DNA of 64,000 bases from Flavobacterium potami (GTDB lineage: Bacteria; Bacteroidota; Bacteroidia; Flavobacteriales; Flavobacteriaceae): the NCBI RefSeq assembly GCF_020026915.1, contig NZ_JAINUY010000002.1:744001-808000 (forward strand), in the 5' to 3' direction. Numbering within the stretch: the stretch's first letter is position 1; every line of letters begins with the position of its first letter. Under the pieces are notes generated by a model. It saw only the letters and a program-made list of their open reading frames with translations, made no database searches and was not told the origin of the DNA. Positions 8,600 to 18,831 of this stretch are shown in pieces. The position numbers and the translations under genes were made by a program.

Positions 8600-8980
8600 C
8601 TAAGACTCTTTAATTACTTTTTTAACACCTCCAAAACTCGTTTTCAGCATTTCTCTAATCTGAAACTGCGTCTTGTTTGCTGCTGCGTTTTTCCAATCTT
8701 TGAGATCATAAATATGAATTTGATCTGCATACGGATTAGTTAAAAATGAAATTCGTGAAATCGTATATTTATAATATTTCAGTTCGTGAGAAACATGTCG
8801 ATTTGGAACCACGATTAATATGTTTTCCCAATTCAAAAAGTCCTTCGGAACATCTTTTCTTTCTAATAATCCTAAAGATTCAAAAAAAGCCGTAATCTTC
8901 TGATCATTAAGCTTGCTAATCTTATGATCAAGGTTTTTAAAAGTACTCTGGAGTCTATTTTCGTTAATAATAGTACTCAT
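8600..8980 (-). CDS. hypothetical protein, 126 aa
   Basis: 126 residues, soluble, no signal peptide, basic C-terminus (TSFGGVKKVIKES). I do not recognise the family. The middle (NILIVVPNRHVSHELKYYKY) resembles a small alpha/beta domain. It has its own terminator (8568-8594) and a start with ATG at 8980. Codon use looks like its neighbours. Kept as real because it fills the space between clear signals and is not a shadow of another gene. Confidence 0.65.
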   Translation of the reverse strand: MSTIINENRLQSTFKNLDHKISKLNDQKITAFFESLGLLERKDVPKDFLNWENILIVVPNRHVSHELKYYKYTISRISFLTNPYADQIHIYDLKDWKNAAANKTQFQIREMLKTSFGGVKKVIKES

Positions 8981-9192
8981 AGTGCAATTGCTTTTTTATG
9001 ATTTTTATATAAAATTACATCAAAAGAAAATCATTTTTGAATCTAAAGCCATTAGATTCATTCTAAATTTTAAAACCCTCTGTAGAAGCATTTATATTGA
9101 ATGAATTATCATATTTTGATAAAATACTATTAATCTTTTTTCTTTAAAAACCTTATTTTTATCGCTATTTGATTTTACTAACAACCAAACCT

Positions 9193-12015
9193 ATGAAAAC
9201 CACATTTTTTCTGAGAACCATTCTTTGTTTTTTAATTCTATTTTCAATTTCTGTTTTTGCACAAAATAAAGCAGGAAGAGAATCAATATTAATCGATAAA
9301 GATTGGCGGTTTTCATTTGGTCATTTATACGATACCAAAAAAGATTTTGGCCACGCAGAAGGCTATTTCTCCTATTTAACCAAAACAGGATTTGGCGATG
9401 GACCAGCTGCAAAAGATTTTGATGATCGCGCTTGGAGAAAATTAGACTTGCCACACGATTGGGCAGTCGAACAGCCTTTTAGCGAAAACGCAAGTTTCAG
9501 CCACGGATTTAAAGCTGCGGGCAAAAACTTTCCAGAAAAAAGCATTGGTTGGTACAGAAAGAAAATAACGATTCCGAATGAAGATTTGGGAAAGATTATT
9601 TCGCTGAAGTTTGATGGTGTTTTTAGAAATTCAAAAGTTTTTTTCAACGGATTTTATTTAGGAACGGAAGAAAGCGGTTATAATGGTTTCGAGTATGATG
9701 TATCAGCTTACGTCAATTATGGTGGAGAAAATACAATAGTTGTTCGTGTTGATGCTTCGATGGAAGAAGGCTGGTTTTATGAAGGAGCAGGGATTTATAG
9801 ACATGTGTATTTAAAGAAAATGAATCCGATTCATGTCGTTCAAAATGGAACTTATGTTACTTCAGAAATTGTAAATGATAACGCATTAATTACAGCAGAA
9901 GTTAAACTTGAAAATAAAGGCTATTTTAAAGGAAATGTAGAAATAAACCAAACTATTTTGGACGCTTCTGGAAAACAAGTTGCCACAAATTCTGAAAATG
10001 TTTCGGCTCCAGAATTCTACAAAACAAATACTTATGCATCAAAATTAAATGTCAAAAATCCGCTTTTGTGGGATATTGATTCTCCAAATTTGTATCAGTT
10101 AATTACAGAAATAAAAAGCGAAGGAAAAGTCATTGACAGTTATACAACTTCATTTGGAATCAGAACCATAAAATTTGATCCAGAAAATGGTTTTTTCCTT
10201 AACGGAAAGCACGTAAAACTAAAAGGAACCAACAATCATCAAGATCACGCTGGAATTGGAACGGCACTTCCCGATGAAATTCAGTATTACAGAATCGCAA
10301 AACTGAAAGAAATGGGTTCCAATGCTTATCGTTGTTCGCATCATCCGCCAACGCCAGAATTATTAGATGCTTGTGATAAATTAGGAATGCTGGTTATTGA
10401 TGAAACCCGTTTAATGGGAATTAACGATTATCATTTGAATGATTTACAACGAATGATGGAGCGTGACCGCAATCATCCGAGTATTTTCTGTTGGTCGGTT
10501 GGAAACGAAGAATGGCAAATTGAAGGCGGCATTACAGGCGAAAGAATTACCAATATCATGCAGGATTTCAGCAAAAGCATCGATCCGACAAGATCTGTAA
10601 CAGTTGGAATCAGTAGCGGATTTAAAAGTGGAATATCGAACGTAGTCGAAATCATGGGGTATAATTATTTAGGAAACGGAGATATTGATGCACATAGAAA
10701 TCAGTTTAAGCAGCAGCCTGGAATGGGAACCGAAGAAGGTTCGACTTTTGCAACTCGAGGAATTTATTTTACAGATGATGCCAAACATTATCAAAGTGCT
10801 TACGACAAAAAACCACGCCCAACTTTTTATAGTATTGAAGAAGGCTGGAAATTTTACGCCGAAAGACCTTATTTAGCCGGAATGTTTATCTGGACAGGTT
10901 TCGATTATCGTGGAGAACCAACGCCTTATGGCTGGCCGTCTGTAACTTCTTATTTCGGAATGATGGACGTTTGCGGTTTTCCAAAAGACAATGTTTTTTA
11001 CTTAAAATCTTGGTGGGGAAAAGAACCTGTTCTTCATTTATTACCTCATTGGAATTGGAACGGAATGGAAGGCAAAGAAATAGACGTTTGGGCGTATTCG
11101 AATTGTGATGAAGTAGAACTTTTTCTCAACAAGAAAAGTTTAGGAAAAAAGAAAATGGAGCAAAACGGACATTTAGAATGGAAAGTAAAGTATGCTCCAG
11201 GAACTTTGGAAGCCATTGGTTATAAAAACGGTAAAAAAGCACTTTCTGATATTCAAAAAACCACGGGAAAAGCAGAAAACATCAAATTGTCATTAGATAA
11301 AGAAAATGTTTTAAAAGGAAATGTTTCTGTTGTAACGGTTGAAACTACTGATAAAAATGGTATACATGTTCCAACAGCAAACGATGAAATCACGTTTTCA
11401 ATTAAAGGCGGAAAAATTTTAGGAGTTGGAAATGGTGATCCAACTTCTCTAGAAAGCGATCAATTTATTGATGACATAACGCTTGTTGCTATAAATAATT
11501 TTAAGGAACAAAAAGTGACAAATGGGACTCTACCTCAGAATTTGCCAAATTATTTGGAAAAAGAATGGACAGAAGCTTTTAAAGATCGTGACTACAAAAA
11601 ACAAGCGCCATCTTATATTTACAAAGGAGAATTTGATTTAAAAAACAATTCGGCTACAAATATGGTGAGCTTCTTTTATAAAAAAATAGGAGTAGAAACA
11701 GTGGTTTTTGTCAATGGAAGTAAAGTGGAACCAAGTAAAGAAGATGCTCAAAAATATATTTTGAATGCTTCTATTTTGAAAGAAGGAAAAAATACAATTC
11801 ACATTGCGACAACACCTTTGCAAAAAATAAAAGATTGGGATGTAATGAACACCGATCCCGGAGTTATTCAAGTCATTACACCAGCAGAATCTTGGAAAAG
11901 AAAACTCTTTAATGGTTATGCACAAATCATTATTCAAAAAGATGAAAATGCAAAAGAAGTGGTTTTATCTGCTTCCGCGAAGGGATTAAAGAATGGTGTG
12001 ATTGTGGTCAAGTAG
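9193..12015 (+). CDS. secreted glycoside hydrolase family 2 beta-galactosidase
   Basis: I chose ATG 9193 (940 residues) because it begins a signal peptide (MKTTFFLRTILCFLILF ... SVFAQ); the frame can be extended to a TTG at 9169 but that adds only charged residues before it. The domain order is GH2 sugar-binding, immunoglobulin-like, and TIM barrel with acid/base motif SVGNEEW. The nucleophile region is YSIEEGWKFY, followed by FIWTGFDYRGEPTPYGWPS. A C-terminal half with DUF4982-like and extra sandwich domains follows. These features fit exo-acting beta-galactosidases of Bacteroidota. It stands alone rather than next to SusCD. An octamer element starts six bases after the stop. Confidence 0.92.
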   Translation: MKTTFFLRTILCFLILFSISVFAQNKAGRESILIDKDWRFSFGHLYDTKKDFGHAEGYFSYLTKTGFGDGPAAKDFDDRAWRKLDLPHDWAVEQPFSENASFSHGFKAAGKNFPEKSIGWYRKKITIPNEDLGKIISLKFDGVFRNSKVFFNGFYLGTEESGYNGFEYDVSAYVNYGGENTIVVRVDASMEEGWFYEGAGIYRHVYLKKMNPIHVVQNGTYVTSEIVNDNALITAEVKLENKGYFKGNVEINQTILDASGKQVATNSENVSAPEFYKTNTYASKLNVKNPLLWDIDSPNLYQLITEIKSEGKVIDSYTTSFGIRTIKFDPENGFFLNGKHVKLKGTNNHQDHAGIGTALPDEIQYYRIAKLKEMGSNAYRCSHHPPTPELLDACDKLGMLVIDETRLMGINDYHLNDLQRMMERDRNHPSIFCWSVGNEEWQIEGGITGERITNIMQDFSKSIDPTRSVTVGISSGFKSGISNVVEIMGYNYLGNGDIDAHRNQFKQQPGMGTEEGSTFATRGIYFTDDAKHYQSAYDKKPRPTFYSIEEGWKFYAERPYLAGMFIWTGFDYRGEPTPYGWPSVTSYFGMMDVCGFPKDNVFYLKSWWGKEPVLHLLPHWNWNGMEGKEIDVWAYSNCDEVELFLNKKSLGKKKMEQNGHLEWKVKYAPGTLEAIGYKNGKKALSDIQKTTGKAENIKLSLDKENVLKGNVSVVTVETTDKNGIHVPTANDEITFSIKGGKILGVGNGDPTSLESDQFIDDITLVAINNFKEQKVTNGTLPQNLPNYLEKEWTEAFKDRDYKKQAPSYIYKGEFDLKNNSATNMVSFFYKKIGVETVVFVNGSKVEPSKEDAQKYILNASILKEGKNTIHIATTPLQKIKDWDVMNTDPGVIQVITPAESWKRKLFNGYAQIIIQKDENAKEVVLSASAKGLKNGVIVVK

Positions 12016-12020
12016 TTTTT

Positions 12021-12304
12021 AACCGCAAAGAGCGCTAAGAATTACGCAAAGTTCGCAAGTTTTAAAAAAAAATATAAATGAATTGCATCCGGCTTTAGCT
12101 GGATGTACAAATGCGAAATTATTCAGGGCTTTAGCCAAATAGTTCTTAGTTTGGCTAAAGCCTTTTCTTTGTTTCAAATCTTATACCTCCAGTTAAAACT
12201 GGAGGCAACTCAAAAAAACTTCGCGTCTCAGCGACTTTGCAAGCATTTTCTCTTTAAAAAAAGACTTAGCCAACTTAGCGAAAAACTTAGCGCTCTTTGC
12301 GGTT
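12021..12304. repeat. long nested octamer inverted repeat
   Basis: Outer arms: AACCGCAAAGAGCGCTAAG (from 12021) and CTTAGCGCTCTTTGCGGTT (to 12304). Inside lie a GCGAC-type right arm (CTCAGCGACTTTGC near 12230), inverted pairs CATCCGGC/GCTGGATG and CCTCCAG/CTGGAGG, and paired GGCTTTAGCC-like motifs. It begins six bases after the GH2 stop and fills the 368-base gap before the AraC gene. An open frame at 12103-12306 within it is repeat sequence, not a gene. Confidence 0.8.
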
Positions 12305-12318
12305 AAACAAGCAAACGT

Positions 12319-12341
12319 TAAACTTCAAACCTGAAACAAAA
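12319..12341. repeat. 23-base repeat shared with 14111-14133
   Basis: The 23 bases here (core CTTCAAACCTGAAAC) recur exactly at 14111-14133. Both copies lie just upstream of a gene (AraC at 12384, alcohol dehydrogenase at 14155). Related CCTGAAAC/GTTTCAGG motifs occur near 52450 and 59900, so it may be a dispersed repeat rather than a regulatory site. Confidence 0.5.
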
Positions 12342-12371
12342 AATTAACAAAAGAATAATGTTTGATTTTCA

Positions 12372-12379
12372 TAACTTTG
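12372..12379 (+). promoter_or_regulatory. candidate -7 element TAACTTTG
   Basis: TAACTTTG fits TAnnTTTG and ends four bases before the AraC start codon. No well-spaced upstream TTG is visible. If used, the transcript would start at or inside the first codon. Confidence 0.3.
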
Positions 12380-12383
12380 CAGA

Positions 12384-13253
12384 ATGAATAATCAAACAGA
12401 AACTCAGAATTGCGATTTCACTTCAGATTTGAAGATGAAAGGTTTTAAAGTCTATCCTATAAATGGAGATTTCAGTAAAGTTCCCGTTTACAGCCGAAGA
12501 GATTTTTATAAAATCTGTATCAATACCAGCAAAAGCATCATACAGTACGCTGACCGCGGAATAGAAACCGACGGTACAATTCTGTTTTTCGGTAATCCGA
12601 TTATTCCATATTCATGGGAAACGGTTTCGGAGAAATATGAAGGTTATGCCTGTGTGTTTACAGAAGAGTTTTTTAAAACCAAAGACCGATCAGAAACACT
12701 TCACGAATCGCCTTTGTTTAAAATAGGAGGAACGCCAATTTTTACTTTAAACGCTGAACAAAAGGTTTTTATCGATTCATTATTCCAAAAAATGATTCAA
12801 GAATATGAGACCGATTACGCATTCAAAGACGATTTAATGCGCAGTTACGTCAACTTGATTATTCATGAATCGATGAAAATGCAGCCTTCGGAGAATTTTT
12901 TCAAACATAAAAATGCCTCTTCTAGAATTACTTCCTTGTTTTTAGAATTATTAGAAAGACAATTTCCTATTGAGACCAAAAATCAGCCTTTAGCTTTAAA
13001 AACGCCTCAAGATTATGCACAAAGTCTTTCTGTACACGTAAATCATTTAAATCGTTCGGTAAAAGAAATTACAGGAAGACCAACGACTGCACATATTACA
13101 GATAGAGTCATCAACGAAGCAAAAGCTTTATTACAGCACACAGATTGGAGTATTTCGGATATTGGTTATTCACTTGGATTTGAATATCCGAGTTATTTCA
13201 ATAATTACTTCAAAAGACTTACCGGAACGGTTCCAAAATCGCTTCGAATGTAA
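12384..13253 (+). CDS. AraC-family transcription regulator
   Basis: 289 residues. An N-terminal cupin-like sensing half is followed by a C-terminal double helix-turn-helix (about residues 200-289): SVHVNHLNRSVKEITGRPT and WSISDIGYSLGFEYPSYFNN, ending in the usual F-x-R-x-x-G-x-x-P (YFKRLTGTVPKSLR). It precedes a cupin, an alcohol dehydrogenase and an aldo/keto reductase on the same strand. Inference: it activates one or more of these. Bacteroidota regulators of this type commonly sit beside the oxidoreductases they control. Confidence 0.9.
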   Translation: MNNQTETQNCDFTSDLKMKGFKVYPINGDFSKVPVYSRRDFYKICINTSKSIIQYADRGIETDGTILFFGNPIIPYSWETVSEKYEGYACVFTEEFFKTKDRSETLHESPLFKIGGTPIFTLNAEQKVFIDSLFQKMIQEYETDYAFKDDLMRSYVNLIIHESMKMQPSENFFKHKNASSRITSLFLELLERQFPIETKNQPLALKTPQDYAQSLSVHVNHLNRSVKEITGRPTTAHITDRVINEAKALLQHTDWSISDIGYSLGFEYPSYFNNYFKRLTGTVPKSLRM

Positions 13254-13314
13254 ATTGTTTCAATTTCTTAATTTTTTGTTTGAATATTGTTATTTCCCAA
13301 CATTAGTATTGCAC

Positions 13315-13322
13315 TACATTTG
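13315..13322 (+). promoter_or_regulatory. candidate -7 element TACATTTG
   Basis: TACATTTG fits TAnnTTTG. The predicted start would give a leader of about 215 bases before the cupin gene at 13545. The remainder of the 291-base gap is AT-rich with no visible gene or repeat arm. Confidence 0.3.
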
Positions 13323-13544
13323 TCCCGAAATAAACAACAAATCATTGTATCAGTTTTTAAAAGACTAAATATTACTTCACAAAAGCGATTTCCTGCTTTC
13401 CTGTTTGGTTTTAAATTTTGATCAAAAAAATATTTAAATTTTAAAGTATTAATTCAAATGTAATCTCCTTTTAAAAAGAGATTCGATGTTTTGATTGTTT
13501 CAATAACTTTTAAAATAAATTATTAACCTAAAAACAACGAAATT

Positions 13545-13952
13545 ATGTCGACACTTTTCACTGCCGTAACCGAAGAAGGTAAAATTCCAAATACTTATAT
13601 GACAGGTGAAGTGTCATATAAGAAACAGACCAGCGAAATTCACCCTGAAAATACTGTGATCAAAGATGTTTCTTTTGAACCAGGCGCAAGAAGCAATTGG
13701 CACAGTAACACTAGTCTGCAATTAATCATTGTAACAAATGGAGTTGGGTATTACCAAGAAAGAGGCGGGCAAATCAACCTTATCGAAAAAGGAAAAGTAA
13801 TCACCGTTTTACCAGGTGTAGAGCATTGGTATGGAGCAACGCCAGAAGCGAAATACTCGCATATTTCTATTAGTACAGAAGTAGACAAAGGTCATGGAGT
13901 ATGGTTAGAAAGCGTAACCGATGAAGAGTATTATTCTTTCGAAAGAGACTAA
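13545..13952 (+). CDS. cupin-domain protein
   Basis: 135 residues, single cupin barrel. Metal-type motif 1 is seen as GARSNWHSNTSLQLIIVTNG, and motif 2 as PGVEHWYGATPEAKYSHI with a second histidine. Small cupins of this kind accompany AraC regulators and reductases in Bacteroidota and may act as isomerase, dioxygenase or quinone-related detoxification proteins; the reaction cannot be told from the sequence. It lies between the AraC gene and the zinc alcohol dehydrogenase. Confidence 0.88.
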   Translation: MSTLFTAVTEEGKIPNTYMTGEVSYKKQTSEIHPENTVIKDVSFEPGARSNWHSNTSLQLIIVTNGVGYYQERGGQINLIEKGKVITVLPGVEHWYGATPEAKYSHISISTEVDKGHGVWLESVTDEEYYSFERD

Positions 13953-13953
13953 T

Positions 13954-13977
13954 ATTCTAAGTTGCTGAGATTCTAAG
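13954..13977. repeat. octamer units, left arm only
   Basis: ATTCTAAG, TTGCTGAG, ATTCTAAG in direct succession, two bases after the cupin stop codon. No clear right arm follows. Confidence 0.55.
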
Positions 13978-13997
13978 ATTTTTTCTCGCAGACTTTA

Positions 13998-14079
13998 CTG
14001 ATTCGTAACAAATTTTATTTTTTGATTAGAAGAAAATAATCGAAATTTATATAACTATTTGTATATCAATACGAATCAG
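13998..14079. repeat. inverted repeat with 10-base arms
   Basis: CTGATTCGTA (13998-14007) and TACGAATCAG (14070-14079) are perfect inverse copies around a 62-base AT-rich loop. It lies in the gap between the cupin and the dehydrogenase genes. Confidence 0.5.
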
Positions 14080-14110
14080 AAGGATTTTTATGCCGATTTC
14101 TTAACGGTTT

Positions 14111-14133
14111 TAAACTTCAAACCTGAAACAAAA
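14111..14133. repeat. second copy of the 23-base repeat
   Basis: Exact copy of 12319-12341, ending 21 bases before the dehydrogenase start codon. Confidence 0.5.
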
Positions 14134-14154
14134 CAAAAAAACAAACTATAAATT

Positions 14155-15207
14155 ATGGAAACAAAAAGTATTAAAGCCTTTGGTACAGAAGCTGCCGAAG
14201 CACCTTTACAAACCTTAAATATTAAAAGAAGAGAAGTACAAGCACACGACGTAGAGATCGAAATTTTATATTGTGGAATCTGTCACTCAGACTTGCACTC
14301 AGCTAGAAACGAATGGCACGGTACCATTTATCCGATTGTTCCGGGGCATGAAATTGTAGGACGTATAACAAAAGTTGGTGATCACGTAAAAGGTTTTAAA
14401 GTTGGAGATTTAGCAGGAGTTGGCTGTATGGTTGATTCTTGTAGAGAATGTGAACATTGCAAAAATGATTTAGAGCAATTTTGCGACGAAGGAAACATTC
14501 AGACCTTTAATTCGCCAGACAAACATTTAGGAGGACAAACTTTTGGAGGTTATTCTCAAAGTATTGTGGTTGATGAAGGATTTGTATTGCACATTTCAGA
14601 TAAATTAGAACTTTCAGCTGTTGCGCCTTTATTATGCGCAGGAATTACAACTTATTCTCCATTAAAACACTGGAAAGTTGGTCCTGGTCAAAAAGTGGGA
14701 ATTGTAGGTATTGGTGGTCTTGGACACATGGGAATCAAAATAGCAAAAGCTATGGGAGCTCATGTAGTAGTTTTTACAACATCTTTATCTAAAACAGAAG
14801 ATGCAAAACGTCTTGGAGCAGATGAGGTTGTATTATCTACAGACGAAGCTCAAATGGCAGCACACGCTAGAAGTTTAAACTTCATTTTAGACTGCGTTTC
14901 TGCTGAACATAATATTGATGCTTACTTAAACTTGCTAAAAGTAGACGGAACATTAACTTTGGTTGGGGCACCAATGGATCCGCTTCCTGTAACTTCTTTT
15001 AGCTTGATTTTAGGAAGAAGAAGTTTCTCAGGATCTCTTATTGGAGGAATTGCCGAAACTCAAGAAATGCTTGATTTCTGTGCAGAACACAATATCACAT
15101 CAGACGTAGAAGTTATTGGTGTTAATGATGTAAATGATGCCTACGAAAGATTATTAAAAGGAGATGTTAAATATCGTTTTGTAATTGATATGGAGTCTTT
15201 GAAATAA
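14155..15207 (+). CDS. zinc-dependent NAD(P) alcohol dehydrogenase, YahK/CAD type
   Basis: 350 residues. Catalytic zinc ligands lie in GICHSDLH and GHE; the structural zinc cysteines are in CRECEHCKNDLEQFC; the Rossmann motif is GIGGLGHMGIKIAKAMGA. The order and spacing match the cinnamyl-alcohol/YahK branch of medium-chain dehydrogenases, usually NADPH-dependent aldehyde reductases. With the adjacent aldo/keto reductase and AraC genes this suggests aldehyde detoxification (inference). Cytoplasmic. Confidence 0.93.
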   Translation: METKSIKAFGTEAAEAPLQTLNIKRREVQAHDVEIEILYCGICHSDLHSARNEWHGTIYPIVPGHEIVGRITKVGDHVKGFKVGDLAGVGCMVDSCRECEHCKNDLEQFCDEGNIQTFNSPDKHLGGQTFGGYSQSIVVDEGFVLHISDKLELSAVAPLLCAGITTYSPLKHWKVGPGQKVGIVGIGGLGHMGIKIAKAMGAHVVVFTTSLSKTEDAKRLGADEVVLSTDEAQMAAHARSLNFILDCVSAEHNIDAYLNLLKVDGTLTLVGAPMDPLPVTSFSLILGRRSFSGSLIGGIAETQEMLDFCAEHNITSDVEVIGVNDVNDAYERLLKGDVKYRFVIDMESLK

Positions 15208-15208
15208 G

Positions 15209-15350
15209 ATACTAAGTTACTAAGGTTCTAAGATGCTAAGTTTTTTACGCTTAGGATCTTTGTCTTAAATTACAAAAAAATCAAGATGCTAAGATTTAGG
15301 ATACTAAGAGAAAACTTAGCATCTTAGAATCTTAGCATCTTAGAAACTTA
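15209..15350. repeat. octamer inverted repeat, CTAAG type
   Basis: Left units ATACTAAG, TTACTAAG, GTTCTAAG, ATGCTAAG begin two bases after the dehydrogenase stop. A second left set (ATGCTAAG ... ATACTAAG) follows, then right units CTTAGCAT, CTTAGAAT, CTTAGCAT, CTTAGAAA. It fills the gap to the aldo/keto reductase and ends eight bases before that gene's ATG. Confidence 0.8.
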
Positions 15351-15351
15351 A

Positions 15352-16341
<990 letters not shown>

Positions 16342-16350
16342 GGAGATAAG

Positions 16351-16507
16351 ATACTAAGTTTCTAAGTTTCTAAGATGCTGAGATACTGAGTTTTTAAGTA
16401 AAACTTAGCATCTCAGCATCTTTTTTTACAAACTTAGAACCTTAGCATCTTAGTATCTCAGAACCTTTTTTTTATCTTAGCATTTCAGAACCTAAGTAAC
16501 TTAGTAT
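16351..16507. repeat. octamer inverted repeat running into a start codon
   Basis: Left units ATACTAAG, TTTCTAAG, TTTCTAAG, ATGCTGAG, ATACTGAG; right units in two groups (CTTAGCAT, CTCAGCAT and later CTTAGAAC, CTTAGCAT, CTTAGTAT). The last unit CTTAGTAT (16500-16507) contains the A and T of the AraC gene's ATG at 16506. The element fills the 164-base gap. Confidence 0.8.
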
Positions 16508-17378
16508 GAATAAAGATTCGATTCCTATTTTATCTGTCGGCAATATACTTGGAGAAGAAACTTTAGGTATTACTTTGTTTCGTCACAGTGTTAAAGGACG
16601 AAATGCATTTGAGCAGCCTCATAAACATGACTTCTTTCTTGTTTTTTTCGTTGAAAAAGGGTCTGGAATTCACAATGTTGATTTTACACAATATAAAGTT
16701 CAGGATAATCAGGTTTACTTTGTAAGGCCGGGTCAAGTACATAATTGGTTACTCAATGAAGATACAATAGGTTTTCAGTTAATGCTTTCGCCAGAAATTG
16801 TCCATGTGTTTTCGGGATTAACTGCTTTTTCCTTTTTTGAACATAATGTGCCTTCGTGCTTAACATTAACAGCAATCAGATTTCAAGAAATTAAAAATCA
16901 TCTGCAGGAAATTGAGCTTATCATACATGGAAAAGAATTACTTACGAAAGAAATCACACTGCTTCAGCTACATTTAATGTTGAAATTATTGCAGAAAGAT
17001 TTTCTTATTCAGTTTCCCGAGCAAGATGCTTCTGCAAAACCAGAAAAGATTGTTCAGAATTTTAATTCCCTAATTGATAGTTATTTTAAAGAAGAATCTT
17101 CGGTTAACTTTTATGCTGATCAATTAAATATTACCCCTAATTATCTCAATATTCTTTCACAGCGATATTTGAAAACATCGGCAGGAGATATTATAAAAGA
17201 GAGAACGATTCTCGAAGCAAAACGACTTCTTACCAGCAGTGATTTATCTATAAAAGAAATAGCGTACCAGTTGGGATTTAGTGATAACACTTATTTTACT
17301 AAAGTGTTTAAAAAGTATACGGGTAAAACACCAGGAGATTTTAAGGAAAGTTATAAATTTTACCATCCTTATCCGTAA
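16506..17378 (+). CDS. AraC-family transcription regulator
   Basis: 290 residues. An N-terminal cupin sensor (HKHDFFLVFFVEKGSGIHNV; FVRPGQVHNW) is followed by a C-terminal AraC DNA-binding domain (about residues 190-285), with helices NFYADQLNITPNYLNILSQ and LSIKEIAYQLGFSDNTYFTK and end motif FKKYTGKTPGDFK. It lies between the aldo/keto reductase and the amidohydrolase. The ATG is formed partly by an octamer repeat unit. Likely target: the following amidohydrolase gene (inference). Confidence 0.9.
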   Translation: MNKDSIPILSVGNILGEETLGITLFRHSVKGRNAFEQPHKHDFFLVFFVEKGSGIHNVDFTQYKVQDNQVYFVRPGQVHNWLLNEDTIGFQLMLSPEIVHVFSGLTAFSFFEHNVPSCLTLTAIRFQEIKNHLQEIELIIHGKELLTKEITLLQLHLMLKLLQKDFLIQFPEQDASAKPEKIVQNFNSLIDSYFKEESSVNFYADQLNITPNYLNILSQRYLKTSAGDIIKERTILEAKRLLTSSDLSIKEIAYQLGFSDNTYFTKVFKKYTGKTPGDFKESYKFYHPYP

Positions 17379-17463
17379 TATTACCGTTGTAGTTTTCGGT
17401 CAGTACACGATTTTTGTAAAATCTTCAAAATTAATTTGAAGTACCGAAATGTAAAATTACAAT

Positions 17464-18831
17464 ATGGAAGAAAATCTTATAAGCAGAAAGAAATTTTTAG
17501 GATTAGGAGCTGCTGCAACAGGCGCTGCACTTTTCTCCGGAATTGGAGCAAAAGCAGCTTCGACAGTTTTACCCGTAGAAAAAGAAAAAACACTGGGAGA
17601 ATACATTTTAAGTAATGTAAGATTGGAAGAAGGTTTTGAATACAATGAAAAAAATGAAGTTGTAGCAACAAAGACGTCTTTATATAGCTTGCACATTTCT
17701 GATGGAAAGATTAAAAATATTATTTCAGGAAAATCTAATCTGAAACTCAAAACAATTGATGCAAAAGGGCTTTTGATGCTTCCTGGCTTAAGAGATATGC
17801 ACATTCATATCGATAAAACATACTACGGAGGTATCTGGAATGCAGCTCCGAGAAAAGGGTATACGGTAAAAGATATGATAGCATTGGAGCAAAAACTTAT
17901 TCCGCAGCTTTTACCCGATTCACAACGTAAGGCAGAAGAAGCAATCAAACTAATGCAAAGTCAAGGAAGTTATTTTGCGAGATGTCAGTGTAACATTGAT
18001 CCAGTAAGCGGTTTAAAAAGCTTGGAACATCTATTAGCCGCATTACAAAATAATAAAGATAGTTTTGGATGGGAAATTGTAGCTTTTCCGCAACACGGAA
18101 TTTTATATTCACAATCAGAACCTTTATTGCGTGAAGCCGCTAAAATGGGAGTTGATTTTATTGGAGGACTTGATCCTACAACAGTTGACGGTAATTTGGA
18201 AAAGTCGCTTGATACCATGTTTCAAATTGCATTAGATAACCAGAAAGGAATTGATATTCATTTGCACGAATCACCTCCGTCTGGTAAAGCGGCAATAGAA
18301 TATATTATCAAACGAACAGAAGAAAATAAGGAACTTCAAGGAAAAACCTATATCAGTCATGGTTTTGCTTTGGCCAGAATGGAACCAAAAGAGTTGGAAA
18401 AAATAGCGGAGGAAATGGGACATTTAGGAATTGGTGTAATTTCAACCATTCCGATGGGAAGAACCGTAATGCCAATTCCGACACTGAAAAAACATGGTGT
18501 AAAACTGATGACAGGAACAGACAGCATTGTAGATCACTGGCAGCCTTTTGGAACTTGTGATATGCTTGAAAAGGCTAAATTATGTGCACAGCTTTACGGA
18601 TGGACAGACGAATTTAATTTAAGCCGTGCCCTTCATATAGCAACAAAAGATGAGATTTTACCACTTAACGATTCAGGTAAACAGGTTTGGCCGAAAGCTG
18701 GAGACGATGCTGATTTTATATTGGTAAAAGCAAGCTGTTCTGCAGAAGCTGTTGCCCGTCTTCCAAAAAGAGAAGGTGTGTTTTTTAAAGGAAAAATGAT
18801 TTATGAAGATTCTGAGGTTCTCAGATTCTAA
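17464..18831 (+). CDS. exported amidohydrolase, cytosine-deaminase-like
   Basis: 455 residues. The N-terminus (ISRKKFLGLGAAATGAALFSG) looks like a Tat-like leader with R-K in place of R-R. The amidohydrolase metal site is seen as MHIHID (His113, His115), then DIHLHESPP, YISHGFA and the aspartate in TGTDSIVDHWQPFGTCDM. This pattern is that of the cytosine deaminase/creatininase-like branch, which hydrolyses C-N bonds in cyclic amides or amines. The natural substrate is unknown. The last seven codons and the stop are made of octamer repeat units, so the C-terminus may have been altered by the element. Confidence 0.88.
   Translation: MEENLISRKKFLGLGAAATGAALFSGIGAKAASTVLPVEKEKTLGEYILSNVRLEEGFEYNEKNEVVATKTSLYSLHISDGKIKNIISGKSNLKLKTIDAKGLLMLPGLRDMHIHIDKTYYGGIWNAAPRKGYTVKDMIALEQKLIPQLLPDSQRKAEEAIKLMQSQGSYFARCQCNIDPVSGLKSLEHLLAALQNNKDSFGWEIVAFPQHGILYSQSEPLLREAAKMGVDFIGGLDPTTVDGNLEKSLDTMFQIALDNQKGIDIHLHESPPSGKAAIEYIIKRTEENKELQGKTYISHGFALARMEPKELEKIAEEMGHLGIGVISTIPMGRTVMPIPTLKKHGVKLMTGTDSIVDHWQPFGTCDMLEKAKLCAQLYGWTDEFNLSRALHIATKDEILPLNDSGKQVWPKAGDDADFILVKASCSAEAVARLPKREGVFFKGKMIYEDSEVLRF

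Noticed and set aside
12103..12306. Plus-strand 67-codon frame after the GH2 gene
   Set aside because: It lies fully in a nested repeat element and has no start context or homolog-like sequence.
12373..12383. Shine-Dalgarno-based start choice
   Set aside because: Bacteroidota genes here lack clear Shine-Dalgarno sites, so starts were chosen from signal peptides and family N-termini instead.
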